Source: Streptomyces sp. NBC_00490
GTDB lineage: Bacteria > Actinomycetota > Actinomycetes > Streptomycetales > Streptomycetaceae
Direction: 5' to 3'
DNA length: 64,000 nucleotides
Assembly: GCF_036013645.1 (NCBI RefSeq)
Contig: NZ_CP107869.1
Span: 7,006,001 to 7,070,000 of the forward strand
The notes under the pieces are model-generated. The model had not been told where the DNA came from. It did not search any database and was given only the letters and a program-made list of their open reading frames with translations. Each line of letters begins with the position of its first letter. The stretch's first letter is position 1. Positions 29,642 through 40,067 of this stretch are shown in pieces. A program made the position numbers and the translations under genes.

Positions 29642-32600
29642 ATGGACGAACGATCCGACGCGGCGAAGCCGCCGACGACGACCCTGGCGCACGGCCGCGC
29701 GCAGACGCGGTCACCACGGCAGCCACACCTGCCGTCACAGCCATCACCAGCGCAGGCACAGCAGCCGCAGGAGGCATGCGCATCCAGCGACCCCGGATTC
29801 CCGGGACCCTGGAGCGGCGCGGACCAGGAGGGTCCGGTGAGTTCGCCGCCGCCTCCCACGACCACCCTCAACGGAGCGCTGCGGGCACAGCCTTCGCCGG
29901 GGGCGCGGCTGCCCCGGCCGCCGGCCTCCGGCAGCCGGACGAACATGGTCCACCAACTCCTGCTGGCCCTGGTGTGCGCGGGATACGCCGTCGGTTCCGC
30001 GCTCGGCTGGGGCTCGCAGGAAGTCGCGCTGATCATGGGCGACTTCGGGCTGAGCGCCGCGGCGGCCATCGCCGCCGTCTCCTGCTTCCTCTACGCCCGT
30101 AACCGGCGCGTCCGCTTTCGGCTCGCCTGGATACTGTTCGCCCTCTCCTCGGCCATGGCGTCCCTGGGCAACCTGGTCTGGGGGTGGTACGAGGTAGTTC
30201 TGCAACGCCCCGTGCCCACCCCCAGTTACGCCGACGGGTTCTTCCTGTGCTTCGCGCCGCCCGCCATCGTGGGCCTGCTGGTCCTCGCCAAACGGCCGGT
30301 GACGAAGGCCGGTTGGGTCTGCCTCGGTCTGGACGCCTGGCTGATCGGCGGCTCGCTGCTCACGCTCTCGTGGAGCCTGGCCCTCGCCCAGGCGGCGCGG
30401 TCCGACGGGTCGAGTGTGTCGCAGACCGCGCTGTCGCTCGCCTACCCGCTGCTGGACATCGCCCTGGTCAGCATGGTGCTCGCGCTGCACTTCCGGCGCT
30501 CGGCGGTGAACCGTACGGCGGTGAACACCGCGATCGGCGCACTCGCCCTGACCGTCATGTGCGACGCCCTGTTCACCTCGCCGCTGGTCCAGAACGCCTA
30601 CCGCTCCGGCCAGTTGCTGGACGCGGGCTGGTTCGCGGGCTCGCTCCTGCTCGCCTACGCGCCCTGGGCCGCGGCCCGCCAGGGGCAGCCGGGCACCGAA
30701 GGGGCGGACGGCGCGGGGCACACGCGCGTGGTCCACGAGCATCTGCCGGGACAGCGCGGCGGCATCCACCACCACGCACCCCCGCAGGGCGGTGATCACA
30801 GCCGGTATCCGGCCGCGGGGCCCATCGTCGGTTCCCTGTCCGCGCTCACGCCGTATCTCGCCGCCGCCGTCTGCACGCTGGGCATCCTCTACAACGTCCT
30901 CAACGGCCACAGCGTCGACCGCGTGGTGCTCCTCACCGGCGGCACCGTCGTGCTCGCCCTCGTGGTGCGCCAGGGCATCATGCTGCTCGACAACATCACC
31001 CTCACCCAGGAACTGGCGCAGAAGGAGAACCACTTCCGCTCCCTGGTGCAGGGCTCCAGCGACGTCATCATGATCGCCGCACCCAACGGGATACTCCGCT
31101 ACGTCTCCCCGGCCGCCGCCGGTGTCTACGGCTGCCCCGCGGAGGACCTGGTGGGCACCGAGCTGGCCAATCTCATCCACCCGGAGGACCTGGGCTGCGT
31201 GGTGCACGAGGTGCGCCGCTTCCTCGCCGCCAACCCTCTCGAGGAACCCACCACACGCATCGAGTGCCGTTTCCGGTCCGGCGACGGAGGCTGGCTCAAT
31301 GTCGAGTCCACCGTCAACCGCCACCACGGCGGCCTCATCTTCAACAGCCGGGACGTGACCGAAAGAGTGCGCCTGCAGGCGCAGCTCCAGCACAACGCCG
31401 AGCACGACCCGCTCACCGACCTGCCCAACCGCGCCCTGTTCACCAAGCGTGTCCAGCACGCGCTCTCCGGCCGCCGCGCCTCCGACCGCGGCACCGCCGT
31501 CCTCTTCATCGACCTCGACGGCTTCAAGGCCGTCAACGACACGATCGGGCACCAGGCCGGGGACGAGCTGCTCGTCCAGGCCGCCCGCAGACTCCAGGAC
31601 GCGGTCCGGCACGGCGACACCGCGTCCAGGCTCGGCGGCGACGAGTTCGCGGCCCTGATCGTCGGGGACGGCACCCGTGACCGCAGCGCCCGCGAGCGGC
31701 ACATCCTGGACCTCGCCGACCGCCTGCGGATCACGCTCTCGCAGCCCTACCTCATCGACGGCAACGATGTCCGCGTCGCCGCCTCCATCGGCGTCGCGTT
31801 CTCCGAGCCGGGCCTCGGCGCGGGCGAGATCCTGCGCAACGCCGACCTGGCCATGTACCGCGCCAAGTCGGCCGGAAAGGGTCGCGTCGAGCTGTACGCG
31901 CCCCAGATGCAGCAGGACGTCGTACGCAAGGCGGAGCTGGCCACGCGCCTGCGGGCCGCGCTGCACGACGGCGAGTTCGCGCTGCTGCACCAGCCCGTGG
32001 TCTGTCTGGAGGACGGTCGGATCACCTCGGTCGCCGCCCAGGCACGCTGGCGCTCCTCGCAGGGGGTGCTCTTCACGCCGGCCGAGTTCCTCAGAGTCGC
32101 CGAGGACAGCGACAAGACCGCCGAACTGGGCCGCTGGATGCTGGAGGAGGCCGTCGAGCAGGCCGCCGAGCGCGCCGCGACCGGGCTGACCATGCCGGTG
32201 GCCGTCCGGATGAACGCCCGCCGGCTGCTGGACCGCTCCCTGCCGCTCGGCTCGATCGAGGCCCTGCTGACCCGGCACGGGCTGCCGTCCGGGTCCCTGG
32301 TGATCGAGCTGTCCGAGACCGACCCCCGGGTCTCCCTCGACGAGCTGGAACGCCGTCTCGGCGCCCTGCGCAGGCTCGGTGTCCGGATCGCCCTGGACGG
32401 CTTCGGGAGCGGCTACGCGGCGATCACGGCGCTGCGCAGACTCCCCGTCGACGTGCTCAAACTCGACCGCAGTCTGGTCGAGGGGGTCGTGGAGTCCGCG
32501 CGGCTGCACAAGATCACCAGTGGGCTGCTCAGGATCGCCGGCGATCTCGGGCTGCAGTCCGTGGCCGACGGCGTGGATCTGCCCGAGCAGGTCGTGGCGC

Positions 32601-32830
32601 TGCGCGCGATGGGGTGCACACACGGACAGGGAATGGCGTTTTCCGGTCCGTTGGACGAGTACCGGCTGCGCCGGGCGCTCGGTTCCGGCCATTATCCGGT
32701 TCCGCACGGACCGGCGGAGCCCGCGTTCGCGGGGGGAGGTGCGGGGGTGTACACAAGTGGTGTGCCCGCTGTTCTCGGAGGCGGAAGTGCCCTTCGCTCA
32801 CATAATGAGACTCCCGTCCCACCCGCTTGA
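29642..32830 (+). CDS. Membrane PAS-GGDEF-EAL protein with degenerate EAL domain
   Basis: About 1062 residues from ATG 29642; TTG 29603 or GTG 29612 could start it up to 13 residues earlier. A 100-residue disordered N-terminus precedes about 8-9 membrane helices (about residues 100-350 and 395-460). A PAS domain (about 460-585), GGDEF (LGGDEFAALI) and EAL follow. The inhibitory RxxD site (RHGD) precedes GGDEF, so diguanylate cyclase activity with feedback is likely. The EAL domain has AQA for EAL, DGFG for DDFG and DGVD for EGVE, so phosphodiesterase activity is probably lost. It lies directly upstream of ilvB, like S. coelicolor SCO5511. Confidence 0.85.
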   Translation: MDERSDAAKPPTTTLAHGRAQTRSPRQPHLPSQPSPAQAQQPQEACASSDPGFPGPWSGADQEGPVSSPPPPTTTLNGALRAQPSPGARLPRPPASGSRTNMVHQLLLALVCAGYAVGSALGWGSQEVALIMGDFGLSAAAAIAAVSCFLYARNRRVRFRLAWILFALSSAMASLGNLVWGWYEVVLQRPVPTPSYADGFFLCFAPPAIVGLLVLAKRPVTKAGWVCLGLDAWLIGGSLLTLSWSLALAQAARSDGSSVSQTALSLAYPLLDIALVSMVLALHFRRSAVNRTAVNTAIGALALTVMCDALFTSPLVQNAYRSGQLLDAGWFAGSLLLAYAPWAAARQGQPGTEGADGAGHTRVVHEHLPGQRGGIHHHAPPQGGDHSRYPAAGPIVGSLSALTPYLAAAVCTLGILYNVLNGHSVDRVVLLTGGTVVLALVVRQGIMLLDNITLTQELAQKENHFRSLVQGSSDVIMIAAPNGILRYVSPAAAGVYGCPAEDLVGTELANLIHPEDLGCVVHEVRRFLAANPLEEPTTRIECRFRSGDGGWLNVESTVNRHHGGLIFNSRDVTERVRLQAQLQHNAEHDPLTDLPNRALFTKRVQHALSGRRASDRGTAVLFIDLDGFKAVNDTIGHQAGDELLVQAARRLQDAVRHGDTASRLGGDEFAALIVGDGTRDRSARERHILDLADRLRITLSQPYLIDGNDVRVAASIGVAFSEPGLGAGEILRNADLAMYRAKSAGKGRVELYAPQMQQDVVRKAELATRLRAALHDGEFALLHQPVVCLEDGRITSVAAQARWRSSQGVLFTPAEFLRVAEDSDKTAELGRWMLEEAVEQAAERAATGLTMPVAVRMNARRLLDRSLPLGSIEALLTRHGLPSGSLVIELSETDPRVSLDELERRLGALRRLGVRIALDGFGSGYAAITALRRLPVDVLKLDRSLVEGVVESARLHKITSGLLRIAGDLGLQSVADGVDLPEQVVALRAMGCTHGQGMAFSGPLDEYRLRRALGSGHYPVPHGPAEPAFAGGGAGVYTSGVPAVLGGGSALRSHNETPVPPA

Positions 32831-32863
32831 CACTGGGTGTGCGCCGGGGGGAGGGTCTGTGCC

Positions 32864-32905
32864 ATGCGCACCCGAATTCTCGTACTTGGACAGCGCGTCG
32901 GCTGA
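32864..32905 (+). CDS. ilvBNC leader peptide
   Basis: A 13-codon frame behind GGGGGAGGG, encoding M-R-T-R-I-L-V-L-G-Q-R-V-G. Four consecutive codons are for branched-chain amino acids (Ile-Leu-Val-Leu), with one more Val near the end. It lies 160 bp before ilvB and 54 bp before a T-run terminator. This is the layout of a transcription attenuator: low charged Ile/Leu/Val tRNA would stall the ribosome and favour readthrough. Similar ilvB leader peptides are known in actinobacteria. Confidence 0.85.
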   Translation: MRTRILVLGQRVG

Positions 32906-32958
32906 GCTGGTGACGTCCGGATCGACCCGGAACTCCCAGCGACCACACCCGGCGCGCT

Positions 32959-32992
32959 CCCCTCGCTTGCCTCTTGGCACGAGGGGTTTTTT
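32959..32992 (+). terminator. ilvB attenuator terminator
   Basis: Stem CCCCTCG/CGAGGGG (7 bp) with an inner TGCC/GGCA helix around TCTT, followed directly by six T (32987-32992). It is a canonical intrinsic terminator, uncommon in this genome type, placed between the leader peptide and ilvB. A competing antiterminator would have to form with the segment between 32905 and 32958; I could not fold it by eye. Confidence 0.85.
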
Positions 32993-33065
32993 GTTGCACA
33001 GACACCAGGCGTAAAAAGCATCACACCGTACGAACCTCGCAAAAACCCTCAGCATCGAGAAGAGA

Positions 33066-34916
33066 ATGACGATGACCGAGCAGGCCACCGGGGCCCATCC
33101 GCAGCCGCGGCCCCGATCCGGAGGACAGCAGTCCGCCCCCGAGCACGTCACGGGCGCGCAGTCCCTCATCCGCTCTCTCGAGGAGGTCGGCGCCGAGACG
33201 GTATTCGGCATTCCCGGCGGTGCGATCCTGCCCGCGTACGACCCGCTGATGGACTCCCGGCGGGTGCGCCACGTCCTGGTCCGCCACGAGCAGGGCGCCG
33301 GCCACGCGGCCACCGGTTACGCGCAGGCCACCGGCAAGGTCGGCGTCTGCATGGCGACCTCCGGACCCGGTGCCACCAACCTGGTGACGCCGATCGCGGA
33401 CGCGCACATGGACTCGGTGCCGCTCGTGGCGATCACCGGGCAGGTCGCGTCGAAGGCGATCGGCACGGACGCCTTCCAGGAGGCGGACATCGTCGGCATC
33501 ACGATGCCGATCACCAAGCACAACTTCCTCGTCACCAAGGCCGAGGACATCCCGCGGGTGATCGCGCAGGCGTTCCACATCGCCTCCACCGGCCGCCCCG
33601 GCCCGGTCCTGGTCGACATCGCCAAGGACGCCCTCCAGGCGCGGACCACCTTCTCCTGGCCGCCCACCATGGACCTGCCCGGCTACCGGCCCGTCACCAA
33701 GCCGCACGCCAAGCAGATCCGCGAGGCCGCGAAGCTCATCACCAACGCCAAGCGGCCCGTCCTCTACGTCGGCGGCGGTGTCCTCAAGGCACACGCCACC
33801 GCGGAGCTCAAGGTTCTCGCCGAGCTCACCGGAGCGCCCGTCACCACCACACTGATGGCGCTCGGCGCATTCCCCGACAGCCACCCGCTGCACGTGGGAA
33901 TGCCGGGCATGCACGGTGCGGTCACCGCCGTCACCGCGCTGCAGAAGGCCGACCTGATCGTCGCCCTCGGAGCCCGATTCGACGACCGCGTCACGGGCAA
34001 GCTGGACAGCTTCGCCCCGTACGCCAAGATCGTCCACGCCGACATCGACCCGGCCGAGATCGGCAAGAACCGCGCCGCGGACGTGCCGATCGTCGGGGAT
34101 GCCCGCGAGGTCATCGCCGACCTGGTCCAGGCCGTGCAGAAGGAGCACAGCGAGGGCCACCAGGGCGACTACACCGCCTGGTGGAAGGACCTCAACCGCT
34201 GGCGCGACACCTACCCGCTCGGCTACGACCAGCCGAGCAACGGCACGCTGTCCCCGCAGCAGGTCATCGAGCGCATCGGCCAACTCGCGCCGGAGGGCAC
34301 GATCTTCGCCGCGGGCGTCGGCCAGCACCAGATGTGGGCCGCGCACTACATCCAGTACGAGAAGCCCGCGACCTGGCTGAACTCCGGTGGCGCCGGAACG
34401 ATGGGCTACGCGGTCCCGGCCGCGATGGGCGCCAAGGCCGGAGCCCCGGACCAGACGGTCTGGGCGGTCGACGGCGACGGCTGCTTCCAGATGACCAATC
34501 AGGAGCTCACCACCTGCGCCCTGAACAACATCCCGATCAAGGTCGCCATCATCAACAACGGCGCCCTCGGGATGGTCCGCCAGTGGCAGACCCTCTTCTA
34601 CAACCAGCGGTACTCCAACACCGTGCTGCACTCCGGCCCCGACGACGTCAACCCGGCGGCCAGGGGCACCCGCGTCCCCGACTTCGTGAAGCTGTCGGAG
34701 GCCATGGGCTGCTACGCGATCCGCTGCGAGTCCCCGGAGGACCTCGACAAGGTCATCGAAGAGGCGAACTCCATCAACGACCGCCCGGTCGTCGTCGACT
34801 TCATCGTCCACGAGGACGCGATGGTGTGGCCGATGGTCGCCGCCGGCACCTCCAACGACGAGATCCTGGCCGCCCGGGACGTCCGCCCCGACTTCGGCGA
34901 CAACGAAGACGACTGA
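33066..34916 (+). CDS. ilvB: Acetolactate synthase large subunit
   Basis: A 616-residue ThDP enzyme that makes acetolactate or acetohydroxybutyrate, the first common step to Val, Leu and Ile. The N-terminal pyrimidine domain has the activating glutamate E75 in HEQGAGHAA. The FAD-binding middle domain includes RFDDRVTG. The pyrophosphate domain has the ThDP/Mg motif [14 protein letters not shown] with a later [15 protein letters not shown] 33066 is followed closely by a second ATG (33072). First gene of ilvBNC and controlled by the upstream leader/attenuator. Confidence 0.97.
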   Translation: MTMTEQATGAHPQPRPRSGGQQSAPEHVTGAQSLIRSLEEVGAETVFGIPGGAILPAYDPLMDSRRVRHVLVRHEQGAGHAATGYAQATGKVGVCMATSGPGATNLVTPIADAHMDSVPLVAITGQVASKAIGTDAFQEADIVGITMPITKHNFLVTKAEDIPRVIAQAFHIASTGRPGPVLVDIAKDALQARTTFSWPPTMDLPGYRPVTKPHAKQIREAAKLITNAKRPVLYVGGGVLKAHATAELKVLAELTGAPVTTTLMALGAFPDSHPLHVGMPGMHGAVTAVTALQKADLIVALGARFDDRVTGKLDSFAPYAKIVHADIDPAEIGKNRAADVPIVGDAREVIADLVQAVQKEHSEGHQGDYTAWWKDLNRWRDTYPLGYDQPSNGTLSPQQVIERIGQLAPEGTIFAAGVGQHQMWAAHYIQYEKPATWLNSGGAGTMGYAVPAAMGAKAGAPDQTVWAVDGDGCFQMTNQELTTCALNNIPIKVAIINNGALGMVRQWQTLFYNQRYSNTVLHSGPDDVNPAARGTRVPDFVKLSEAMGCYAIRCESPEDLDKVIEEANSINDRPVVVDFIVHEDAMVWPMVAAGTSNDEILAARDVRPDFGDNEDD

Positions 34917-34937
34917 GCGAGAGAGACGTAAAAGATC

Positions 34938-35462
34938 ATGTCCAAGCACACGCTCTCCGTCCTGGTGGAGAACAAGCCGGGCATCCTCGCCCGGATCGCC
35001 GCGCTCTTCTCCCGCCGCGGCTTCAACATCGACTCGCTCGCCGTCGGCGTCACCGAGCACGCCGACATCTCCCGCATCACGATCGTGGTGAGCGTCGAGG
35101 CGCTGCCCCTCGAGCAGGTCACCAAGCAGCTCAACAAGCTCGTCGAGGTGCTCAAGATCGTCGAGCTCGAGCCGGCGAGCGCCGTCCAGCGTGAACTCGT
35201 TCTGGTGAAGGTGCGCGCCGACAACGAGACGCGCTCGCAGATCGTCGAGATCGTCCAGCTGTTCCGCGCCAAGACCGTCGACGTCTCCCCGGAGGCCGTC
35301 ACCATCGAGGCCACCGGCGGCAGCGACAAGTTGGAGGCCATGCTCAAGATGCTGGAGCCGTTCGGCATCAAGGAGCTCGTCCAGTCCGGCACGATCGCCA
35401 TCGGCCGCGGCGCCCGTTCGATCACCGACCGCTCACTGCGCGCCCTCGACCGATCTGCCTGA
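34938..35462 (+). CDS. ilvN: Acetolactate synthase regulatory subunit
   Basis: A 174-residue small subunit with an N-terminal ACT domain (HTLSVLVENKPGILARIAALFSRRGFNIDSL pattern split across residues 3-34) and a C-terminal extension of the longer IlvN/IlvH type. It binds valine and gives feedback inhibition of IlvB. ATG 34938 is 21 bp after ilvB behind GAGAGAGACG; same operon. Confidence 0.96.
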   Translation: MSKHTLSVLVENKPGILARIAALFSRRGFNIDSLAVGVTEHADISRITIVVSVEALPLEQVTKQLNKLVEVLKIVELEPASAVQRELVLVKVRADNETRSQIVEIVQLFRAKTVDVSPEAVTIEATGGSDKLEAMLKMLEPFGIKELVQSGTIAIGRGARSITDRSLRALDRSA

Positions 35463-36578
<1,116 letters not shown>

Positions 36579-36590
36579 AGCCTCGGCCGG

Positions 36591-36619
36591 CGGGGCCGGA
36601 GCGGACAGCTCCGGCCCCG
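36591..36619. terminator. Terminator after ilvC
   Basis: Perfect 12-bp stem (CGGGGCCGGAGC and GCTCCGGCCCCG) with a 5-nt loop, 12 bp after the ilvC stop. Likely end of the ilvBNC transcript. Confidence 0.8.
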
Positions 36620-36762
36620 TTGTCCAACCTGTCCGGCCACGGACGGGTGATCCTTCCGTAGAGGCGTAAGACGCTCTCGGCCGCGCCACTACACTGCCGT
36701 ACTACATACGCGTCAGGCCCACAGCGTCGTGCGTCTTCCACGCGGCTAGCCACCTCCACCGC

Positions 36763-36790
36763 ATGCGGCCGTCGGGACGGCCGTCCGCAT
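36763..36790. promoter_or_regulatory. Nested inverted repeat just upstream of serA
   Basis: Two alternative pairings overlap: ATGCGG (36763-36768) with CCGCAT (36785-36790), and GGCCGTC (36767-36773) with GACGGCC (36776-36782). It ends 19 bp before the serA start. A hairpin this close to the ribosome site could affect translation or be a regulator site. Confidence 0.35.
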
Positions 36791-36809
36791 TGGACTTGTG
36801 AGGACTCAC

Positions 36810-38399
36810 GTGAGCTCGAAACCTGTCGTACTCATCGCTGAAGAGCTGTCGCCCGCGACCGTGGACGCGCTTGGCCCGGACTTCGAGATCCGGCAGTGCA
36901 ACGGCGCCGACCGGGCCGAGCTGCTGCCCGCCATCGCCGACGTGGACGCGATCCTGATCCGCTCCGCCACCAAGGTGGACGCCGAGGCGATCGCCGCCGC
37001 GAAGAAGCTGAAGGTCGTCGCACGAGCCGGCGTCGGCCTGGACAACGTCGACGTCTCCGCCGCCACCAAGGCCGGCGTGATGGTCGTCAACGCCCCCACC
37101 TCCAACATCGTCACCGCCGCCGAGCTCGCCTGCGGTCTGCTGCTGGCCACCGCGCGCCACATCCCGCAGGCCAACACCGCGCTGAAGAACGGCGAGTGGA
37201 AGCGCAGCAAGTACACCGGCGTCGAGCTGGCCGAGAAGACCCTCGGTGTCGTCGGCCTCGGCCGCATCGGCGCGCTCGTCGCCCAGCGCATGTCGGCCTT
37301 CGGCATGAAGGTCGTGGCCTACGACCCCTACGTGCAGCCCGCGCGGGCTGCGCAGATGGGCGTGAAGGTCCTCTCCCTCGACGAGCTGCTCGAGGTCTCC
37401 GACTTCATCACCGTGCACCTGCCGAAGACCCCCGAGACCCTCGGTCTCATCGGCGACGAGGCCCTGCACAAGGTCAAGCCGAGCGTGCGCATCGTCAACG
37501 CCGCGCGCGGCGGGATCGTCGACGAGACGGCGCTGTTCTCGGCGCTGAAGGAGGGCCGCGTCGCCGGCGCCGGCCTCGACGTGTACGCGAAGGAGCCCTG
37601 CACGGACTCCCCGCTCTTCGAGCTCGACGAGGTCGTCTGCACCCCGCACCTCGGCGCCTCCACCGACGAGGCCCAGGAGAAGGCCGGCATCGCCGTCGCC
37701 CGCTCCGTGCGCCTCGCGCTCGCCGGTGAGCTGGTCCCGGACGCGGTCAACGTCCAGGGCGGCGTCATCGCCGAGGACGTCAAGCCGGGTCTGCCGCTCG
37801 CCGAGCGCCTCGGCCGGATCTTCACCGCGCTCGCCGGTGAGGTCGCGGTCCGCCTCGACGTCGAGGTCTACGGCGAGATCACCCAGCACGACGTGAAGGT
37901 GCTGGAGCTCAGCGCCCTCAAGGGTGTCTTCGAGGACGTCGTCGACGAGACCGTGTCGTACGTCAACGCCCCGCTGTTCGCGCAGGAGCGCGGTGTCGAG
38001 GTGCGCCTGACGACCAGCTCGGAGTCGGCCGACCACCGCAACGTCGTCACCGTGCGCGGCACGCTGGGCAACGGCGAGGAGGTCGCGGTCTCCGGCACGC
38101 TGGCCGGTCCGAAGCACCTCCAGAAGATCGTCGCGGTCGGCGAGTACGACGTCGACCTGGCCCTCGCCGACCACATGGTCGTCCTCAAGTACGAGGACCG
38201 TCCGGGCGTCGTCGGCACCGTGGGCCGCGTCTTCGGCGAGGCCGGCATCAACATCGCCGGTATGCAGGTGTCCCGTTCGGTGGCCGGCGGCGAGGCGCTC
38301 GCCGTCCTGACGGTGGACGACACGGTGCCCCCGGCGGTCCTGGCCGAGCTCGAGGTGGAGATCGGCGCGACGTCGGCCCGTGCGGTGAACCTGGTCTGA
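36810..38399 (+). CDS. serA: D-3-phosphoglycerate dehydrogenase
   Basis: A 529-residue enzyme of the long (type I) SerA form, the same length as the M. tuberculosis enzyme. It oxidises 3-phosphoglycerate in the first step of serine synthesis. NAD-binding VGLGRIGALVAQR (about residues 149-161), catalytic Arg in NAARGGIVDE, and His in CTPHLGAST are visible. An intervening ASB domain (about 318-450) and a C-terminal ACT domain (VLKYEDRPGVVGTVG) allow serine feedback. I chose GTG 36810 with ribosome site GTGAGGA; another GTG lies 12 bp upstream. Confidence 0.96.
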   Translation: MSSKPVVLIAEELSPATVDALGPDFEIRQCNGADRAELLPAIADVDAILIRSATKVDAEAIAAAKKLKVVARAGVGLDNVDVSAATKAGVMVVNAPTSNIVTAAELACGLLLATARHIPQANTALKNGEWKRSKYTGVELAEKTLGVVGLGRIGALVAQRMSAFGMKVVAYDPYVQPARAAQMGVKVLSLDELLEVSDFITVHLPKTPETLGLIGDEALHKVKPSVRIVNAARGGIVDETALFSALKEGRVAGAGLDVYAKEPCTDSPLFELDEVVCTPHLGASTDEAQEKAGIAVARSVRLALAGELVPDAVNVQGGVIAEDVKPGLPLAERLGRIFTALAGEVAVRLDVEVYGEITQHDVKVLELSALKGVFEDVVDETVSYVNAPLFAQERGVEVRLTTSSESADHRNVVTVRGTLGNGEEVAVSGTLAGPKHLQKIVAVGEYDVDLALADHMVVLKYEDRPGVVGTVGRVFGEAGINIAGMQVSRSVAGGEALAVLTVDDTVPPAVLAELEVEIGATSARAVNLV

Positions 38400-38410
38400 C
38401 GTACCACGCG

Positions 38411-38455
38411 AAAAGCCGGGCGGGCCGAGGAATTCCTCGGCCCGCCCGGCCTTTT
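38411..38455. terminator. Bidirectional terminator, serA/MFS
   Basis: A perfect 36-nt palindrome (38415-38450) flanked by AAAA on the left and a CTTTT run on the right. It lies between the convergent serA and MFS genes and suits termination in both directions. Confidence 0.9.
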
Positions 38456-38460
38456 CCGTC

Positions 38461-39990
38461 CTACGCGGCAACCTTGTCCGGCTCCGGCTCCTTCACCGGC
38501 TCCCGCACCTCGACACCTCGCAGCGTCACCGCGGCCAGCACCGCCGCGCCCGCCAGCAGCACCGCCCCCGCGATCGCCGCCCAGTGCATCCCGTGGGTGA
38601 ACGCCTCCCGGGCCACGGTCGCCAGTCCCGGCACCTGATCGGCGACCGCCAGCGCCCCGCCCAGCGTCTCGTGGGCCACGTCGGGCGCCGAGGCCGGGAT
38701 GTCGTGGCGGTAGACGGCCGTACCGATGGAGCCGAGGACCGCCATCCCCAGCGCGCCGCCGAACTCCGCGCCGGTCTCCATCAGGGAGGACGCGGTGCCC
38801 GCCCGTTCGACCGGGGCGGTGCCCATCGCGAGGTCCATGATCTGGGACATCACGGTGACGGCGCCGACCGCGAGGACACCGCAGGAGACCAGCACCAGCC
38901 ACATCGAGTCCGTACCGGCCAGTGCCAGCAGCGCGAAGCCGCACGCCGAGATCGCGAAGCCCGCGGTGACGACCCAGGCGCGGTTGACGCCCTTCTGGAC
39001 GAGCGCGGTCGCGATCGGCGCGGCGGCCCCGATCGGCACCGACGGCAGCAGGGCCCACAGGGCTGACTCCAGCGCGCTCTTGCCGAGCACCGACTGCAGG
39101 TACTGCGTGGTGAAGTAGGCCGATCCCAGGATCCCGAACGCCGAGACGAGGTTCAGGGCGACGGCGGGCGCGAAGCCGCGGCCGCGGAACAGGGCCGGGT
39201 CGATCATCGGTGCGGCCGTGGTGCGCTGGCGGTGGACGAAGAGGGCGGCGAAGAGCAGACCGACGGTGATCGACAGGACGTAGAGGACGTTCCAGCCCTC
39301 CGAGGGGATCTCCTTGAGGCCGTAGATCACGGGGAGCACGGCGGCCATCGACAGGGGGACGCTCAGCCAGTCGAAGCGGCCGGGCGAGGGGTTCCGCGAC
39401 TCGGGGAGCAGCAGCGGGCCGAGGAGCAGCAGCAGGGCCATCGCGGGCAGGTTGACCAGGAAGACCGAGCCCCACCAGAAGTGCTCGACCAGGACCCCGC
39501 TCATCACCGAGCCGAGCGCGATCCCGGCCGTCATCACGCCGGACCACAGGCCGATCGCCTTCGCGCGCTGGCCGGGGTCGGTGAACATCGTGCGCAGCAG
39601 GGCCATCGTCGAGGGCATCAGGGTCGCGCCGCCGATGCCGAGGACCGCGCGGGCCGCGATCAGGGTCTCGGCGCTGTTCGCGTACGCCGCCACCAGCGAG
39701 GCGGCGCCGAAGGCGGCGGCGCCGATCACCAGGAGCCTGCGGTGGCCGATACGGTCGCCGAGCGAGCCCATCGTCATCAGCAGGCCGGCCAGCACGAACG
39801 CGTAGATGTCGAAGATCCACAGCTGCTGGGTGCCGCTCGGCTCCAGGTCCGCGCTGATCGACGGGATCGCGAAGTAGAGGACGGAGACGTCCATCGAGAC
39901 CAGGAGCAGCGGAAGCATCAGGACGGTGAGGGCGGTCCATTCACGGCGTCCGGCGAGGGTGCCGGTGGACGTGCTCGTCGGGTTCGTCAT
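38461..39990 (-). CDS. MFS drug-type transporter, DHA2 family
   Basis: A 509-residue permease with about 14 membrane helices. Motif A is GSLGDRIGHRRLLVIG after helix 2, and the first helix contains LLVSMDVSVLYFAIPSI, a pattern of EmrB/QacA and SmvA-type drug:proton antiporters. The C-terminus is a short charged Pro/Glu/Lys tail. Divergent from a TetR-type regulator with a 77-bp gap holding three 13-bp repeats, so it is probably induced when the regulator binds a toxic compound. The exported compound is unknown. Confidence 0.88.
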   Translation of the reverse strand: MTNPTSTSTGTLAGRREWTALTVLMLPLLLVSMDVSVLYFAIPSISADLEPSGTQQLWIFDIYAFVLAGLLMTMGSLGDRIGHRRLLVIGAAAFGAASLVAAYANSAETLIAARAVLGIGGATLMPSTMALLRTMFTDPGQRAKAIGLWSGVMTAGIALGSVMSGVLVEHFWWGSVFLVNLPAMALLLLLGPLLLPESRNPSPGRFDWLSVPLSMAAVLPVIYGLKEIPSEGWNVLYVLSITVGLLFAALFVHRQRTTAAPMIDPALFRGRGFAPAVALNLVSAFGILGSAYFTTQYLQSVLGKSALESALWALLPSVPIGAAAPIATALVQKGVNRAWVVTAGFAISACGFALLALAGTDSMWLVLVSCGVLAVGAVTVMSQIMDLAMGTAPVERAGTASSLMETGAEFGGALGMAVLGSIGTAVYRHDIPASAPDVAHETLGGALAVADQVPGLATVAREAFTHGMHWAAIAGAVLLAGAAVLAAVTLRGVEVREPVKEPEPDKVAA

Positions 39991-40016
39991 GGCGGCGACT
40001 ATACGGATGTATTAAA

Positions 40017-40055
40017 CGCTTGTCTATGACGCTTGTATAAATCGCTTGTCTAGAT
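40017..40055. promoter_or_regulatory. Three tandem 13-bp operator-like repeats
   Basis: CGCTTGT occurs at 40017, 40030 and 40043, exactly 13 bp apart; the following six bases are also similar (CTATGA, ATAAAT, CTAGAT). The array fills the middle of the 77-bp gap between the MFS and TetR genes and overlaps AT-rich promoter-like hexamers. A probable binding region for the TetR protein encoded at 40068. Confidence 0.6.
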
Positions 40056-40067
40056 AGAGTTGAGCGC

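Noticed and set aside
20000..30000. A natural-product gene cluster around the LAL regulator
   Set aside because: No polyketide synthase, NRPS, terpene or RiPP genes are present; neighbours are unrelated single enzymes.
29744..32707. 987-codon open frame opposite the PAS-GGDEF-EAL gene
   Set aside because: The plus strand encodes clear PAS, GGDEF and EAL motifs; the minus frame is a shadow.
32827..32832. TTGACA as a -35 box for ilvB
   Set aside because: No -10-like hexamer lies 16-18 bp downstream; it overlaps the stop of the upstream gene. The CATAAT at 32801 is a somewhat better candidate.
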